NCBI GenBank assembly: GCA_902787975.1
Contig: CADAIP010000017.1
Span: 1 to 64,000 of the forward strand
From: Oscillospiraceae bacterium
GTDB taxonomy: Bacteria; Bacillota; Clostridia; Saccharofermentanales; Saccharofermentanaceae
Direction: 5' to 3'
DNA length: 64,000 nucleotides
In this document: piece by piece, positions 26,775 through 34,968 of the stretch
Position numbering within the stretch: the first letter of the stretch is position 1
Layout of the letters: the number at the start of each line of letters is the position of its first letter
The notes under the pieces: generated by a model
The model's database searches: none
What the model was told of the DNA's origin: nothing
The model's input: the letters and a program-made list of their open reading frames with translations, nothing else
Position numbers and translations under genes: made by a program

Positions 26775-26807
26775 ATTGATTTTGCAAGCGAAAGGAGCCT
26801 TAAAAGC

Positions 26808-27908
26808 TTGGACAGACTTGATTGCAACCGCAGCTATGACTGCTTTACTGGAAGCGGTATTGCCGAAGAGTTCGTAGCCGGATTTATCCTTGAGCAGTAC
26901 GACAACAAAGATCTCTCAGGTCAGGAGATCAAGGTTGCGATAATATCCGACAGACAGGTAAGCGGTTACTATTACAACGCTTTTGAGAAGCAGTTCGTCA
27001 TAAGGGACATCAAACCCTGCCTCATCACGATTGACGAGGGCGAACAGAACAAGAATCTTTCGCAGGTGAATTACGTTATTAAAGAGCTTGCGGACTTCGG
27101 TCTAAACAGCAACGACTGGATCATTGCTTTCGGAGGCGGTGCCGTCATAGACATCGCAGCTTTTGCATCGGCTCTCTATACAGGCAAGTCCAGATTTATC
27201 GCGGTACCGACGACTCTTTCATCCATGGCTGAGACGAGCTGCTCGGACAAAGCTTACCTTAACTCGGGAAGCCGCAAGAATACTGCATCTATTGACATCT
27301 CACAGACGGCTGTCTTTATCGATCCCAAGTATCTTTCGACGGTTCCCAAAAAGTATGTCCCCAACGGTTATGCGCAGATAATAAGATATGCGCTTCTGGC
27401 TGATTTTGGACTCCTGACGGACCTTATCGAACTGTCCGGCTCAAGCCTTTCAGACATAAGGGTTTTCCTTAACCGCGTATACGCCGCAAGGGCAGCTATA
27501 GACAGGAAGAATCCCGTTCTCCTGACACTCGGAAGCGAGCTGTCTGAGGCTGTCGAGGGATATTTCAGGTTCATGAACTATTCGGAGGGCGAAGCCCTGG
27601 CATTAAGTCTTTTCGCGACCGTGCCGGACAAAGCCAGGACGGCCCTTTCCGCAATCTATATCAAGCTCGGGCTCCCCACGGAGCTTAAAGGCGTAAGCTT
27701 TAATGCCATCATGAATTCCCTTAAGGATTCATATCGAAAAGGCTCAGGCTCGGATAAGCCTCTTGTCTGCTATGAGGAAAAGGACGGTAAGGGAAGCTGG
27801 GCCATCAAGAATCCCTCAACTGATGAGGCTTTAACGATCCTTGAAGACAGACTTAAGAAGATTACGGCTGTCTCTTTACCGATTGCCTCAAAAGAAGAGG
27901 AAGATTAG
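26808..27908 (+). CDS. 3-dehydroquinate-synthase-fold protein lacking metal ligands
   Basis: 366 aa from a TTG start at 26808 with AAAGGAG 10 nt upstream; the frame is open further upstream only because it runs antisense to gltX. The fold is AroB-like: GGGAVIDIAAF (NAD loop), VPTTLSSMAETS and RKNTASID align with AroB. The three zinc ligands of AroB are lost: Glu in AEVIKYG is Gln (AQIIRYA), the His of GHTFGHA is Ser (GSELSEA) and the His of HGEAV is Ser (SEGEAL). It is probably not a working dehydroquinate synthase. It is followed 17 nt later by the M28-like gene. Role unknown. Confidence 0.8.
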   Translation: MDRLDCNRSYDCFTGSGIAEEFVAGFILEQYDNKDLSGQEIKVAIISDRQVSGYYYNAFEKQFVIRDIKPCLITIDEGEQNKNLSQVNYVIKELADFGLNSNDWIIAFGGGAVIDIAAFASALYTGKSRFIAVPTTLSSMAETSCSDKAYLNSGSRKNTASIDISQTAVFIDPKYLSTVPKKYVPNGYAQIIRYALLADFGLLTDLIELSGSSLSDIRVFLNRVYAARAAIDRKNPVLLTLGSELSEAVEGYFRFMNYSEGEALALSLFATVPDKARTALSAIYIKLGLPTELKGVSFNAIMNSLKDSYRKGSGSDKPLVCYEEKDGKGSWAIKNPSTDEALTILEDRLKKITAVSLPIASKEEED

Positions 27909-27910
27909 GG

Positions 27911-27916
27911 TATAAT
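27911..27916 (+). promoter_or_regulatory. -10 box for a possibly leaderless mRNA
   Basis: TATAAT ends 9 nt before the ATG at 27926 and starts 3 nt after the stop of the preceding gene. No Shine-Dalgarno sequence lies between box and ATG, and no clear -35 is visible. Confidence 0.45.
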
Positions 27917-27925
27917 ACGCAAGTT

Positions 27926-29266
27926 ATGAAAAGTGATTTGATCAAAAAAGTAATAGCCGCAGCTACCTGTGTCACATTAATGGCACAGCCTTTGCTCCTG
28001 ACTTCTTGCAAGAACAAGAACAAAGGTGACGGAAAGCCTGCAGATTACGGCACATACGGTTCTGACATTGCCAGGGAGATTGCTTCTAAGTTTCCCGACA
28101 GACGCGCTTATTCTGTCGGAGAGTCACAGACCGGTGCATATATTGAGGAAAAAATAAAGGAACTCGGATATACACCCGAAGTCCAGAGTTTCCAGGGCTC
28201 TGGCGGTTCATCAGCAAACTATATTGTAAGAGTCGAGGGTACGGGATTTTACTGCGCCCAGGACGACGGTTCATTTACGCTTGAACACAGAGTTGCCATC
28301 ATCGGCACTCACTATGACGCTGATCTTTATTCCGAATACAGACCTGACGAAGAGTACGAAGAAGAGTATGACGAAGAGGATTACGACGAAGAGTACGATG
28401 ACGAAGAATACTATGATGAGGACGAGACAGAGGAGACTGAACCCGGATTCAGATATGACGGCATTTCCGATAATGCTTCCGGCACGGCATGCATCCTGAC
28501 AGCTCTTAAGGCTTTCAAGGATTATTCCAACGTAGGATTTGACGTATGGTTTGTTTTCTTTGGCGCAGGTACCGATAACTTCAGCGGCGCCGAAGCATTC
28601 TATCAGTCACTTTCATATGAAGAACAGCACAGCATCGACGTAATGTATGATGTCGACAGCCTTTATGCAGGCGACAAAGTATATGCATCATCCGGTTATA
28701 AGTCGCTTATCTCAACGAGAAAATACGAGATGAGAAGAAAGCTTTATCAGGCTTACGATGTATGCTTCTCCAACACTCTTTATACGAATTACGGATTTGA
28801 CCTTTACTACAACGAATCCGGAATTAAGGTAGATGTCGACAACGACGGCGTTAATGATATTTTCAAGGAGATGCCGAAGAATGCCTCGGATTTCAAGGTT
28901 TTCGATGACCGCATGATTCCTGTAGTCTATTTTGAGAGTTATGAATATAATTTCACGAGTTACGACCAGATGAAGGAGACCAAGAACCTCAGTCTTCAGG
29001 AGTATGGCGGAAACATCAGAAGAACTCCTGCAGACAGCATGGATTTCCTTGATCCGATCCTTGTAGAAGAAGATTACGACCGTAATGGTGACGGCGAGAT
29101 TGACTGCAGCGGTGACAGACTCCAGATAAGGATCAACTGCGTTGCATTCATAATCTGTGAGGCTCTCCTTAAGGGTTCTGACAAGGGTATGACTCCTGCC
29201 GAATACGATGAGTTCAGGGCAGAGCAGACAAGGCAGACTTACAGTACTGAAACCAAATCAACTTAA
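27926..29266 (+). CDS. M28-peptidase-like lipoprotein, probably inactive
   Basis: 446 aa. A lipoprotein signal ends LLTSC (Cys28). The fold matches M28 aminopeptidases: GTHYDAD supplies the first His and Asp-like residue, and YDGISDNASGTA the bridging Asp. The usual FFGAEE segment, which holds the catalytic base and a zinc ligand, reads FFGAGTD, so two Glu are gone. A 30-residue stretch of almost only Asp, Glu and Tyr (about 139-170) sits in the insert between the two metal motifs and might bind calcium. It is probably extracellular, and possibly leaderless (see 27911). A peptide-binding rather than cleaving role is an inference. Confidence 0.75.
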   Translation: MKSDLIKKVIAAATCVTLMAQPLLLTSCKNKNKGDGKPADYGTYGSDIAREIASKFPDRRAYSVGESQTGAYIEEKIKELGYTPEVQSFQGSGGSSANYIVRVEGTGFYCAQDDGSFTLEHRVAIIGTHYDADLYSEYRPDEEYEEEYDEEDYDEEYDDEEYYDEDETEETEPGFRYDGISDNASGTACILTALKAFKDYSNVGFDVWFVFFGAGTDNFSGAEAFYQSLSYEEQHSIDVMYDVDSLYAGDKVYASSGYKSLISTRKYEMRRKLYQAYDVCFSNTLYTNYGFDLYYNESGIKVDVDNDGVNDIFKEMPKNASDFKVFDDRMIPVVYFESYEYNFTSYDQMKETKNLSLQEYGGNIRRTPADSMDFLDPILVEEDYDRNGDGEIDCSGDRLQIRINCVAFIICEALLKGSDKGMTPAEYDEFRAEQTRQTYSTETKST

Positions 29267-29310
29267 TGTACGTGTCATTCAAATTTACCGACATTGATTT
29301 TGCTCCCTTA

Positions 29311-29319
29311 TGTTATACT
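29311..29319 (+). promoter_or_regulatory. extended -10 upstream of cdaA fusion
   Basis: TGTTATACT, 35 nt before the ATG. Same extended form as at 20247, 35765 and 47314. Confidence 0.5.
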
Positions 29320-29354
29320 AAATAAGATAAGCGTTAGGGAAGAAGGACCGGTCG

Positions 29355-30845
29355 ATGTCCAACACGTCAATCATCAGCCAGATATTCGAGTTTTTGGGCG
29401 AGCTTTTTAACAGCCTTGATAAAGGCACGCTCTTCTTTGGCAGTGTTTGGGATTTTATCCGTTATGCGATCGATATCGCACTCGTTACGTTCCTTTTCTA
29501 TACGCTCCTTATGTTCATCAGACAGACAAGAGCCTGGCAGCTCATCAAGGGTATCGTTCTTATCCTTGTGTTTGTTGCATTCTGCGGTGTTGTCGGACTC
29601 GACATGGTCGGTTTCCTTTTCAACAGGCTCCTTTATATCGTTGCCATCCTGTTCGTAGTTCTTTTCCAGCCTGAGCTCAGAAGAGCTTTGGAGACAGTAG
29701 GTCTGCGTACATCGAATGCGGCAAATCCTTTCAAGCACAGCGAATCCATCATGACGAAGGAAGAACTCAATTCCTTTATCAAAGAGGTAAGCGCGGCTTG
29801 TAAAGAGATGTCCAGAACATACACAGGTGCACTTATCCTCATCGAGAGACACACAAGACTTGATGAGCTCCTTTCACAGGAAAACGTTGTCACATTCGAT
29901 TCCGAAGTTACAAACTCTGTATTGCAGAGCATTTTCTATAAGGGTTCACCTATGCATGACGGCGGCCTTCTCATCAGAGACGGCAGGATAATCGCTGCAA
30001 GATGCCATGTTCCTCTCTCTGTTACGATGCATTCGCTTGAGCGTGCAGGAACACGTCACAGAGCTGCTGTCGGTGCAAGTGAGATGGGTGATACCGTTGC
30101 AGTTGTTGTATCTGAAGAGAGAGGTAAGACCTCCATTGCCGTTAACGGCAGACTTTTCGAGATGAGATCAACAAGAGAACTCGAGGCTAATCTCTCATAT
30201 CTTCTTGGCCTTAAGGAATACGGCGGTGAGCAGAAGACATTTATCGACAAGATCATTGATAAGTTCCACGGCAAAAAGGATGATTCCGCTCAGGACCTAT
30301 TAAGCCAGGAAGATGTCGGCAAGGCTTCGAAAACAAAGGCCGCAGCAGCCGCTACAGCTACTTCTGTTCCCACAACACAGGTTGAGATAGCAGGTGAGAG
30401 CTCTGTTCCGATAACGATCAGGACAAAGGACGCCGATCAGACATCCAACTCCCACAGAGTCGGAACGGCAACAAGGATCATATTCATTGTCCTCTCGTTC
30501 TTTTTGTCTCTCTTCTTGTGGGTATATATCCAGGTTATCAACAACCCTGTTGTTACAAGAAACATTACGGTTCCGATCAGCCAGTACCAGAATCTTCCCG
30601 ACAATGCCGAAGTTTCTTACCCTATTAAGTCTGTTGATCTTGAGATCGTAGGACGAGCAGGAACCATTAACAAGCTTACAGTTGACGATATCGTCGTATC
30701 TATCGATTACTCTGAGATCTCAGAAGGTGATATGGGTGTCGTAGAACTTCCGATCAATGTATCGAGTGCTGACGGAAACATCTATTTCCGTGTTGAGCGT
30801 CAGCTTCCGGAGACTATATCCGTAACGGTCTATTCTTCCAATTAA
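29355..30845 (+). CDS. cdaA: diadenylate cyclase CdaA fused to a YbbR (CdaR) domain
   Basis: 496 aa. Residues 1-105 hold three membrane helices as in CdaA. A DAC domain follows that makes c-di-AMP from two ATP; D202 lies in HDGG (usual DGA) and R234-H235-R236 in TRHRAA, both motifs being needed for catalysis. After an Ala/Thr-rich linker (about 310-365) comes a fourth helix (about 375-397) and one YbbR repeat outside the membrane. In Firmicutes, CdaA and its regulator CdaR are normally two adjacent genes (about 273 and 480 aa); here they are one chain with a single YbbR repeat. The next gene encodes a GlmU-like beta helix. AAGAAGGA precedes the ATG. Confidence 0.92.
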   Translation: MSNTSIISQIFEFLGELFNSLDKGTLFFGSVWDFIRYAIDIALVTFLFYTLLMFIRQTRAWQLIKGIVLILVFVAFCGVVGLDMVGFLFNRLLYIVAILFVVLFQPELRRALETVGLRTSNAANPFKHSESIMTKEELNSFIKEVSAACKEMSRTYTGALILIERHTRLDELLSQENVVTFDSEVTNSVLQSIFYKGSPMHDGGLLIRDGRIIAARCHVPLSVTMHSLERAGTRHRAAVGASEMGDTVAVVVSEERGKTSIAVNGRLFEMRSTRELEANLSYLLGLKEYGGEQKTFIDKIIDKFHGKKDDSAQDLLSQEDVGKASKTKAAAAATATSVPTTQVEIAGESSVPITIRTKDADQTSNSHRVGTATRIIFIVLSFFLSLFLWVYIQVINNPVVTRNITVPISQYQNLPDNAEVSYPIKSVDLEIVGRAGTINKLTVDDIVVSIDYSEISEGDMGVVELPINVSSADGNIYFRVERQLPETISVTVYSSN

Positions 30846-30891
30846 CGGATTCTATTGTCCATTACTATTGATGGCAGAAAGGATATAAAAA

Positions 30892-31554
30892 ATGTTAGAA
30901 ACAAAAGATCTTATCGATTTGACTCACACACTTGCAGCTCCGATTCTTGAAGATAAGAAGTATCCCTGGGAAGCACTTCCTCTCATCAAGGAATTCATCC
31001 TTGCGTTAGGTCCTACACTCGATCCTGAAGTTTATGAGAATAAGGGTGAAGGCATCTGGATCGCAAAGAGTGCCAAGGTATTCGATTCAGCATACATTGC
31101 AGGTCCCTGCATCATCGGACCTGAGACAGAAGTACGTCAGTGCGCATTCATCAGAGGCAGCGCTCTTATCGGAAGTAAGTGTGTTATCGGTAACTCAACA
31201 GAACTCAAGAACGTAATCATCAGTGATAACGTTCAGGTTCCTCACTATAACTACGTAGGTGACTCCATCCTCGGATTCAAGTCACATCTCGGCGCAGGCG
31301 CTATCACATCCAACGTTAAGTCTGACAAGACTCTTGTATGTGTTAAGAGCGGTGATGAAGTAATCGAGACAGGCCTTAAGAAGTTCGCTGCTATCGTAGG
31401 CGACAACGTAGAAGTAGGCTGCCAGAGCGTTCTTAATCCCGGTACAGTCATCGGCAGAGGCTCAAGAGTATATCCTCTTTCAAGAGTAAGAGGCGTTATT
31501 CCTGAAAAGCACATTTTCAAGGATGCAGAGCACATCGTAGCTATTGAAGAGTAA
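30892..31554 (+). CDS. left-handed beta-helix (hexapeptide) protein, GlmU-like
   Basis: 220 aa. After 55 helical residues, hexapeptide repeats ([LIV]-G-X4 type: IAGPCIIGPETEVRQCAFIRGSAL) form a trimeric beta-helix like the C-terminal half of GlmU-type nucleotidyltransferases. The nucleotidyltransferase half is absent. It may be an acyl/acetyltransferase or a binding subunit. AAAGGAT is upstream. It follows the CdaA fusion at 46 nt, in the place where glmM usually follows cdaA-cdaR, which hints at a link to UDP-GlcNAc metabolism. Confidence 0.8.
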   Translation: MLETKDLIDLTHTLAAPILEDKKYPWEALPLIKEFILALGPTLDPEVYENKGEGIWIAKSAKVFDSAYIAGPCIIGPETEVRQCAFIRGSALIGSKCVIGNSTELKNVIISDNVQVPHYNYVGDSILGFKSHLGAGAITSNVKSDKTLVCVKSGDEVIETGLKKFAAIVGDNVEVGCQSVLNPGTVIGRGSRVYPLSRVRGVIPEKHIFKDAEHIVAIEE

Positions 31555-31580
31555 AGATAATTACTAACAGATTTATCTAG

Positions 31581-31623
31581 TAGTCTGAACTTTGCGTATA
31601 GTTCAAGTTCAGACTATTTTTTT
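31581..31623 (+). terminator. strong intrinsic terminator
   Basis: TAGTCTGAACT (31581-31591) pairs perfectly with AGTTCAGACTA (31606-31616) and is followed by seven T. Confidence 0.9.
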
Positions 31624-31654
31624 ATCTGTTGTAAACCTCACGTTCATGTACAAA

Positions 31655-31681
31655 AAAGGCTGCCTCATTGAGACAGCCTTT
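31655..31681 (-). terminator. terminator of the HEAT-repeat gene
   Basis: AAAGGCTGCCTCA (31655-31667) and TGAGACAGCCTTT (31669-31681); on the minus strand a run of six T follows. Similar in sequence to the hairpin at 16862. Confidence 0.75.
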
Positions 31682-31704
31682 ATGAATTCAATTTGTTATG
31701 CTCA

Positions 31705-32046
31705 TCAGACTACGCTGTCCTTAAGCTTATCAAAAGCGGCTTTTGCAACCTGTCTTACGTTAGGATCTGAATCAGCGAAAGCAAGCTTTTTTACGTACTC
31801 TTCGCAATGCTTTGCGTGGATGTCTGCAGCAGCTGTAGCTGCTGCGGCTCTGACCATAGGAGAAGAGTCACGGAGAAGGGGAATAAGAGCCATTCCTGAT
31901 TCGTAATTCGGGATCATGCCCATAGCCATTGCTACAGTCATACGGACATCGTCTTCTGCATTGTCAGCATACTTGAGCAAGGCGCCAAGTTTCTGCTTCG
32001 AACCGAGTTTAAGGATTTTCTCTTTGATAGCGTCTGTACGTCCCAT
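31705..32046 (-). CDS. HEAT-repeat protein
   Basis: 113 aa from the ATG at 32046 (GGGAG upstream); a start 12 codons earlier is possible. It contains about three HEAT-like helical repeats (DVRMTVAMAMGMIPNY, SPMVRAAAATAAADIH, DPNVRQVAKAAFDKL). Such repeats form protein- or nucleic-acid-binding superhelices, and phycobilin-lyase-like HEAT proteins are common in bacteria. It is cytosolic and stands alone on the minus strand. No partner is evident. Confidence 0.8.
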   Translation of the reverse strand: MGRTDAIKEKILKLGSKQKLGALLKYADNAEDDVRMTVAMAMGMIPNYESGMALIPLLRDSSPMVRAAAATAAADIHAKHCEEYVKKLAFADSDPNVRQVAKAAFDKLKDSVV

Positions 32047-32141
32047 AACTCTACGACTCCCGATATCGTTAATTCTTAACAATATTATAGATTAAAACTG
32101 TCAAAAAAACATCACTCTTAACAAATTATTATAAACTGCTG

Positions 32142-32170
32142 TTAGTTTTTCGTTTCCTTTGCTCTATAAT
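32142..32170 (+). promoter_or_regulatory. putative promoter of GH5-like gene
   Basis: TTAGTT (32142-32147), 17 bp, TATAAT (32165-32170). It leaves a leader of about 75 nt that is AT-rich and without clear structure. Confidence 0.4.
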
Positions 32171-32250
32171 ACTCCTAATTATATGGTCAATATATTTAAA
32201 AGGAAAACGATTTTTTTATATAATTGTTTGATTTTGTGAGGACTTTTGAG

Positions 32251-33525
32251 ATGAATAGAAAACTGCGCGGATTAACTGTTTTAGGGCTTGCAGGGGCTTT
32301 TATGCTCTGTTCCTGTACGACTAATCTTGGCCCCGAAACGTTGCCGTCAATTACAACTGCAACAGAGACTACTGTAGAGACAGAACCTACTGAGACAGAA
32401 CCTACACTTCCGCCGGAAGCAACAGAACCTTCAAGCGTTGCTGTTGTAACTGACAAAATTGCTGAAAATACAGGTGTTTTAAGCGTAAACGGTACTAAGA
32501 TCGTTAACAGTGAAGGTGAGGAAGTTGTTCTTAAGGGAATGAGCACTTTCGGCATCCAGAATTGCGAAGGATTTTTTACCGAAGAAGTTGTTAAGACACT
32601 TGCTGAAGACTGGGGCTGCGATGTTCTCAGGATCGCACTTACAGGCGACAGGGATATTGAAGGTTATCTGAAGGATCCTGATAAGTATTTTGACATGGTC
32701 TGCAAGATATGCGATCTGTGTATTGAGCAGGGCATTTACGTTATCGTTGACTGGAACGTTGCATATTATGAAGAAGCAGAAGAAAACAGAGAAGATTGTG
32801 TCGATTTTTTCACGAGATTATCCGCTATCTATTCTGATTCTTCCAATCTCATTTATGAGGTAAACAACTATCCGCTTTTTTATGAGGAACCTGACGAAGA
32901 TTCTGATGAAGAAATCAATGAGTGGGATGACATGATCAAGCCTTTGGCTACTGAGGTTATAGATGCTGTAAGAGAGAACAATCCTGACAGCATTATCATT
33001 GTCGGCGTTCCTAATAACGGACTCGATTTTACTAACGTATCAGAATCCTGGCTTGAATACGAAAACATCATCTACGGATGCCGTGTTTTCTCCGGTTCCA
33101 ACAAACAGGAAATGAGAGACAATATCAGTCTCATGCTCGAACAGGAAGCATGCGTTTTCATTACAGAATGGAGTTTCTGTACTGAAAACCTTAAGGGCGG
33201 AATATTCAGAAACGAGAGCGAAAAGTGGGCCCTGTTCCTTGAGGCAAACGGTATCTCATGGTGCAGCACCGGTATCGGAAGCGATATCGATAACGATACG
33301 AATGCTTTGCTCTTAAATGCAGAGAACTATACCGATGCCCAGAAGTACGGCGGACACTGGCCTGACGGACTTCTTTCGGATGCCGGACTTTATGCAAGAG
33401 AACTTCTTTTGTCGGAACCTTCAGCCCAGATTGATACGGAGACGACAGAACCTGCGGATGAAGAGACCGAATCTACTGAAGATTCTTATGCAGAAGACGG
33501 CGAAGATGACGATGACGAAGAATAA
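32251..33525 (+). CDS. GH5-like lipoprotein, probably catalytically dead
   Basis: 424 aa from the ATG at 32251 (GTGAGGAC upstream). A signal ends MLCSC (Cys22), then a Thr/Glu/Pro-rich linker, then a GH5 (cellulase) TIM-barrel pattern starting SVNGTKIVNSEGEEVVLKGM. Active GH5 enzymes use Glu in the NEP motif as the acid and Glu in the strand-7 EWG motif as the nucleophile. Here the first reads NNYP, so the acid is lost, while TEWS keeps the second. The usual DWH reads DWN, and the His before strand 6 is missing. A surface carbohydrate-binding or scaffold role is possible. The acidic tail (EDGEDDDDEE) ends the chain. Confidence 0.75.
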   Translation: MNRKLRGLTVLGLAGAFMLCSCTTNLGPETLPSITTATETTVETEPTETEPTLPPEATEPSSVAVVTDKIAENTGVLSVNGTKIVNSEGEEVVLKGMSTFGIQNCEGFFTEEVVKTLAEDWGCDVLRIALTGDRDIEGYLKDPDKYFDMVCKICDLCIEQGIYVIVDWNVAYYEEAEENREDCVDFFTRLSAIYSDSSNLIYEVNNYPLFYEEPDEDSDEEINEWDDMIKPLATEVIDAVRENNPDSIIIVGVPNNGLDFTNVSESWLEYENIIYGCRVFSGSNKQEMRDNISLMLEQEACVFITEWSFCTENLKGGIFRNESEKWALFLEANGISWCSTGIGSDIDNDTNALLLNAENYTDAQKYGGHWPDGLLSDAGLYARELLLSEPSAQIDTETTEPADEETESTEDSYAEDGEDDDDEE

Positions 33526-33549
33526 GACAGCAGGTTTAATAAGGTGCTG

Positions 33550-34143
33550 ATGTCCAGACCGGGTTACAGTGTATCTTCTAACAGGGCGAGATGTGAAATG
33601 CTCGCCCTTGATACTGATAACTTAAGGCTTTCGGTACTGCGTAAAAGTGAAGCTGCAAGAGTTGCTGAATATCTTCAGAATAACAGGGATTTTCACAAGC
33701 AGTTTTCGCAGACTCATACTGACGATTACTTTACCGTTTCAACACAAAAGAAATATCTGGCATATGACTGCAATTCATTTCTTGAAGGCAGTCTTGTGCC
33801 TTTGTGGATCACTCTTAAGGACGACAATAAGATCATCGGCCGTGTGTCGTTTTTCAATTTCGCATACGGCGGTATGATGTCCTGTGCTTGCGGTTACCAT
33901 CTTGATAAGGACCACACCGGTAAGGGTTACATGACTGAGGCCCTGAAGAGTGCGATGGCTTTTGTTTTCGACGAGTATAAGATGCACAGGATCGAGGCGT
34001 TCATAGTTCCTGAAAACGAGCCCTCGCTGAACCTTGTGAAAAGAGTCGGCTTTCACTATGAAGGGAAGAGGAACTCTTACATGCATATCAATGGCAGATA
34101 CAGGGATCACGAAGCGTTTTATATGCTCGAAGATGACATGTAA
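33550..34143 (+). CDS. GNAT N-acetyltransferase (RimJ/RimL type)
   Basis: About 197 aa. Acetyl-CoA-dependent transferase: motif A is DKDHTGKGYMTEAL (R/Q-x-x-G-x-G/A form changed to H-T-G-K-G-Y) and the later NEPSLNLVKRVGFHYEGKR is typical of RimJ-like proteins that modify ribosomal or other N-termini. The start is uncertain: ATG at 33550 (AAGG four nt upstream), GTG at 33544 and ATG at 33598 (LDTDNLRL, the usual family start) are all possible. It begins 24 nt after the GH5-like gene. Confidence 0.82.
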   Translation: MSRPGYSVSSNRARCEMLALDTDNLRLSVLRKSEAARVAEYLQNNRDFHKQFSQTHTDDYFTVSTQKKYLAYDCNSFLEGSLVPLWITLKDDNKIIGRVSFFNFAYGGMMSCACGYHLDKDHTGKGYMTEALKSAMAFVFDEYKMHRIEAFIVPENEPSLNLVKRVGFHYEGKRNSYMHINGRYRDHEAFYMLEDDM

Positions 34144-34246
34144 TACCTTGCGAAAATAAATTTGTCTTAACTTGTAACAAAATTTCCATATATTTATTTG
34201 CAAAGTATGTAATAATAGGATATACGATTATGCGGAGGTGATAATT

Positions 34247-34675
34247 GTGAACAGAAAGAGATTTACAACCGCGCTTATTGCTGGAATGATGGTTACCGTT
34301 ATGGCTCTTGGCCTTGCTGCCTGCAAGAAGACAAAGCCTACGGAATCAACACTTGACTCTTCTGAACAGACAACCACCACCACAACTACTATCCCGACAA
34401 CAACACTTCCTGAATATTCAGGTCCTCTTACAAACAGCGAAGAAATAACCTGGACTGAGACACAGCTTGAGTCACCTGCGACATACTATGCTAACGTTTC
34501 AAAGGGAGAATTCCTCAATGTAAGAAAGGGACCCGGTACGGGCTATGAGAAGGTCGGTACACTTACTAGAGGACAGGCTGTTACAGTTGTTGCCAAGGCA
34601 AGCGGCGGATGGTATAAGACACAGGACGGATTCTACGTTTCTGAGACTTATCTTTCAGGCACAATGCCTAACTAA
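34247..34675 (+). CDS. SH3-domain lipoprotein
   Basis: 142 aa from a GTG start at 34247, chosen because GGAGGTGAT lies 4-12 nt upstream. A lipoprotein signal ends GLAAC (Cys near 25), a Thr-rich linker (TTTTTTIPTTT) follows, and a bacterial SH3b domain covers about 85-140 (FLNVRKGPGTGYEKVGTL). Such domains often bind the cell wall. It is secreted and membrane-anchored. No enzyme domain is attached. Confidence 0.85.
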   Translation: MNRKRFTTALIAGMMVTVMALGLAACKKTKPTESTLDSSEQTTTTTTTIPTTTLPEYSGPLTNSEEITWTETQLESPATYYANVSKGEFLNVRKGPGTGYEKVGTLTRGQAVTVVAKASGGWYKTQDGFYVSETYLSGTMPN

Positions 34676-34742
34676 AATTCTTAGTTGATTATTTTTAAAC
34701 CTTAGTGTAATATACATAGGCACTTAACTGAAAGTGCCATAT

Positions 34743-34816
34743 GCGAGTGTAGTTCAATGGTAGAACTTCAGCCTTCCAAGCTGACCACGTGGGTTCGATT
34801 CCCATCACTCGCTCCA
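34743..34816 (+). tRNA. tRNA-Gly (anticodon TCC)
   Basis: Cloverleaf with acceptor GCGAGTG/CACTCGC, anticodon loop CTTCCAA (TCC at 34775-34777), T-loop GGTTCGATTCCC and encoded CCA at 34814-34816. It decodes GGA. Confidence 0.96.
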
Positions 34817-34835
34817 GGGTCATTAGCTCAGCTGG
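34817..34835 (+). pseudogene. truncated tRNA fragment
   Basis: GGGTCATTAGCTCAGCTGG follows the tRNA-Gly CCA without a gap. It equals the 5' acceptor strand and D-arm start of a tRNA, such as clostridial tRNA-Lys. The sequence then changes to ATCCATGGCTCACC; no GAGC, anticodon arm or T-arm follows. It is a broken second tRNA. Confidence 0.65.
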
Positions 34836-34853
34836 ATCCATGGCTCACCATCA

Positions 34854-34890
34854 AAAAGCGCTTCGAGTAATCGGAGCGCTTTTGGTTTTT
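34854..34890 (+). terminator. terminator after tRNA-Gly
   Basis: AAAAGCGCTTCGA (34854-34866) pairs with TCGGAGCGCTTTT (34871-34883), one G-U, then GGTTTTT. Confidence 0.8.
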
Positions 34891-34968
34891 ATATCCCTTA
34901 ACATTAATTCTATAAATTTTTTCTGATATAATGCATTTGTATATCTTGATTAAGAGGGGGTAGATTAT

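Noticed and set aside
26325..26807. Long N-terminal extension of the dehydroquinate-synthase-like gene
   Set aside because: The extension is antisense to gltX; the TTG at 26808 has AAAGGAG and the family N-terminus begins there.
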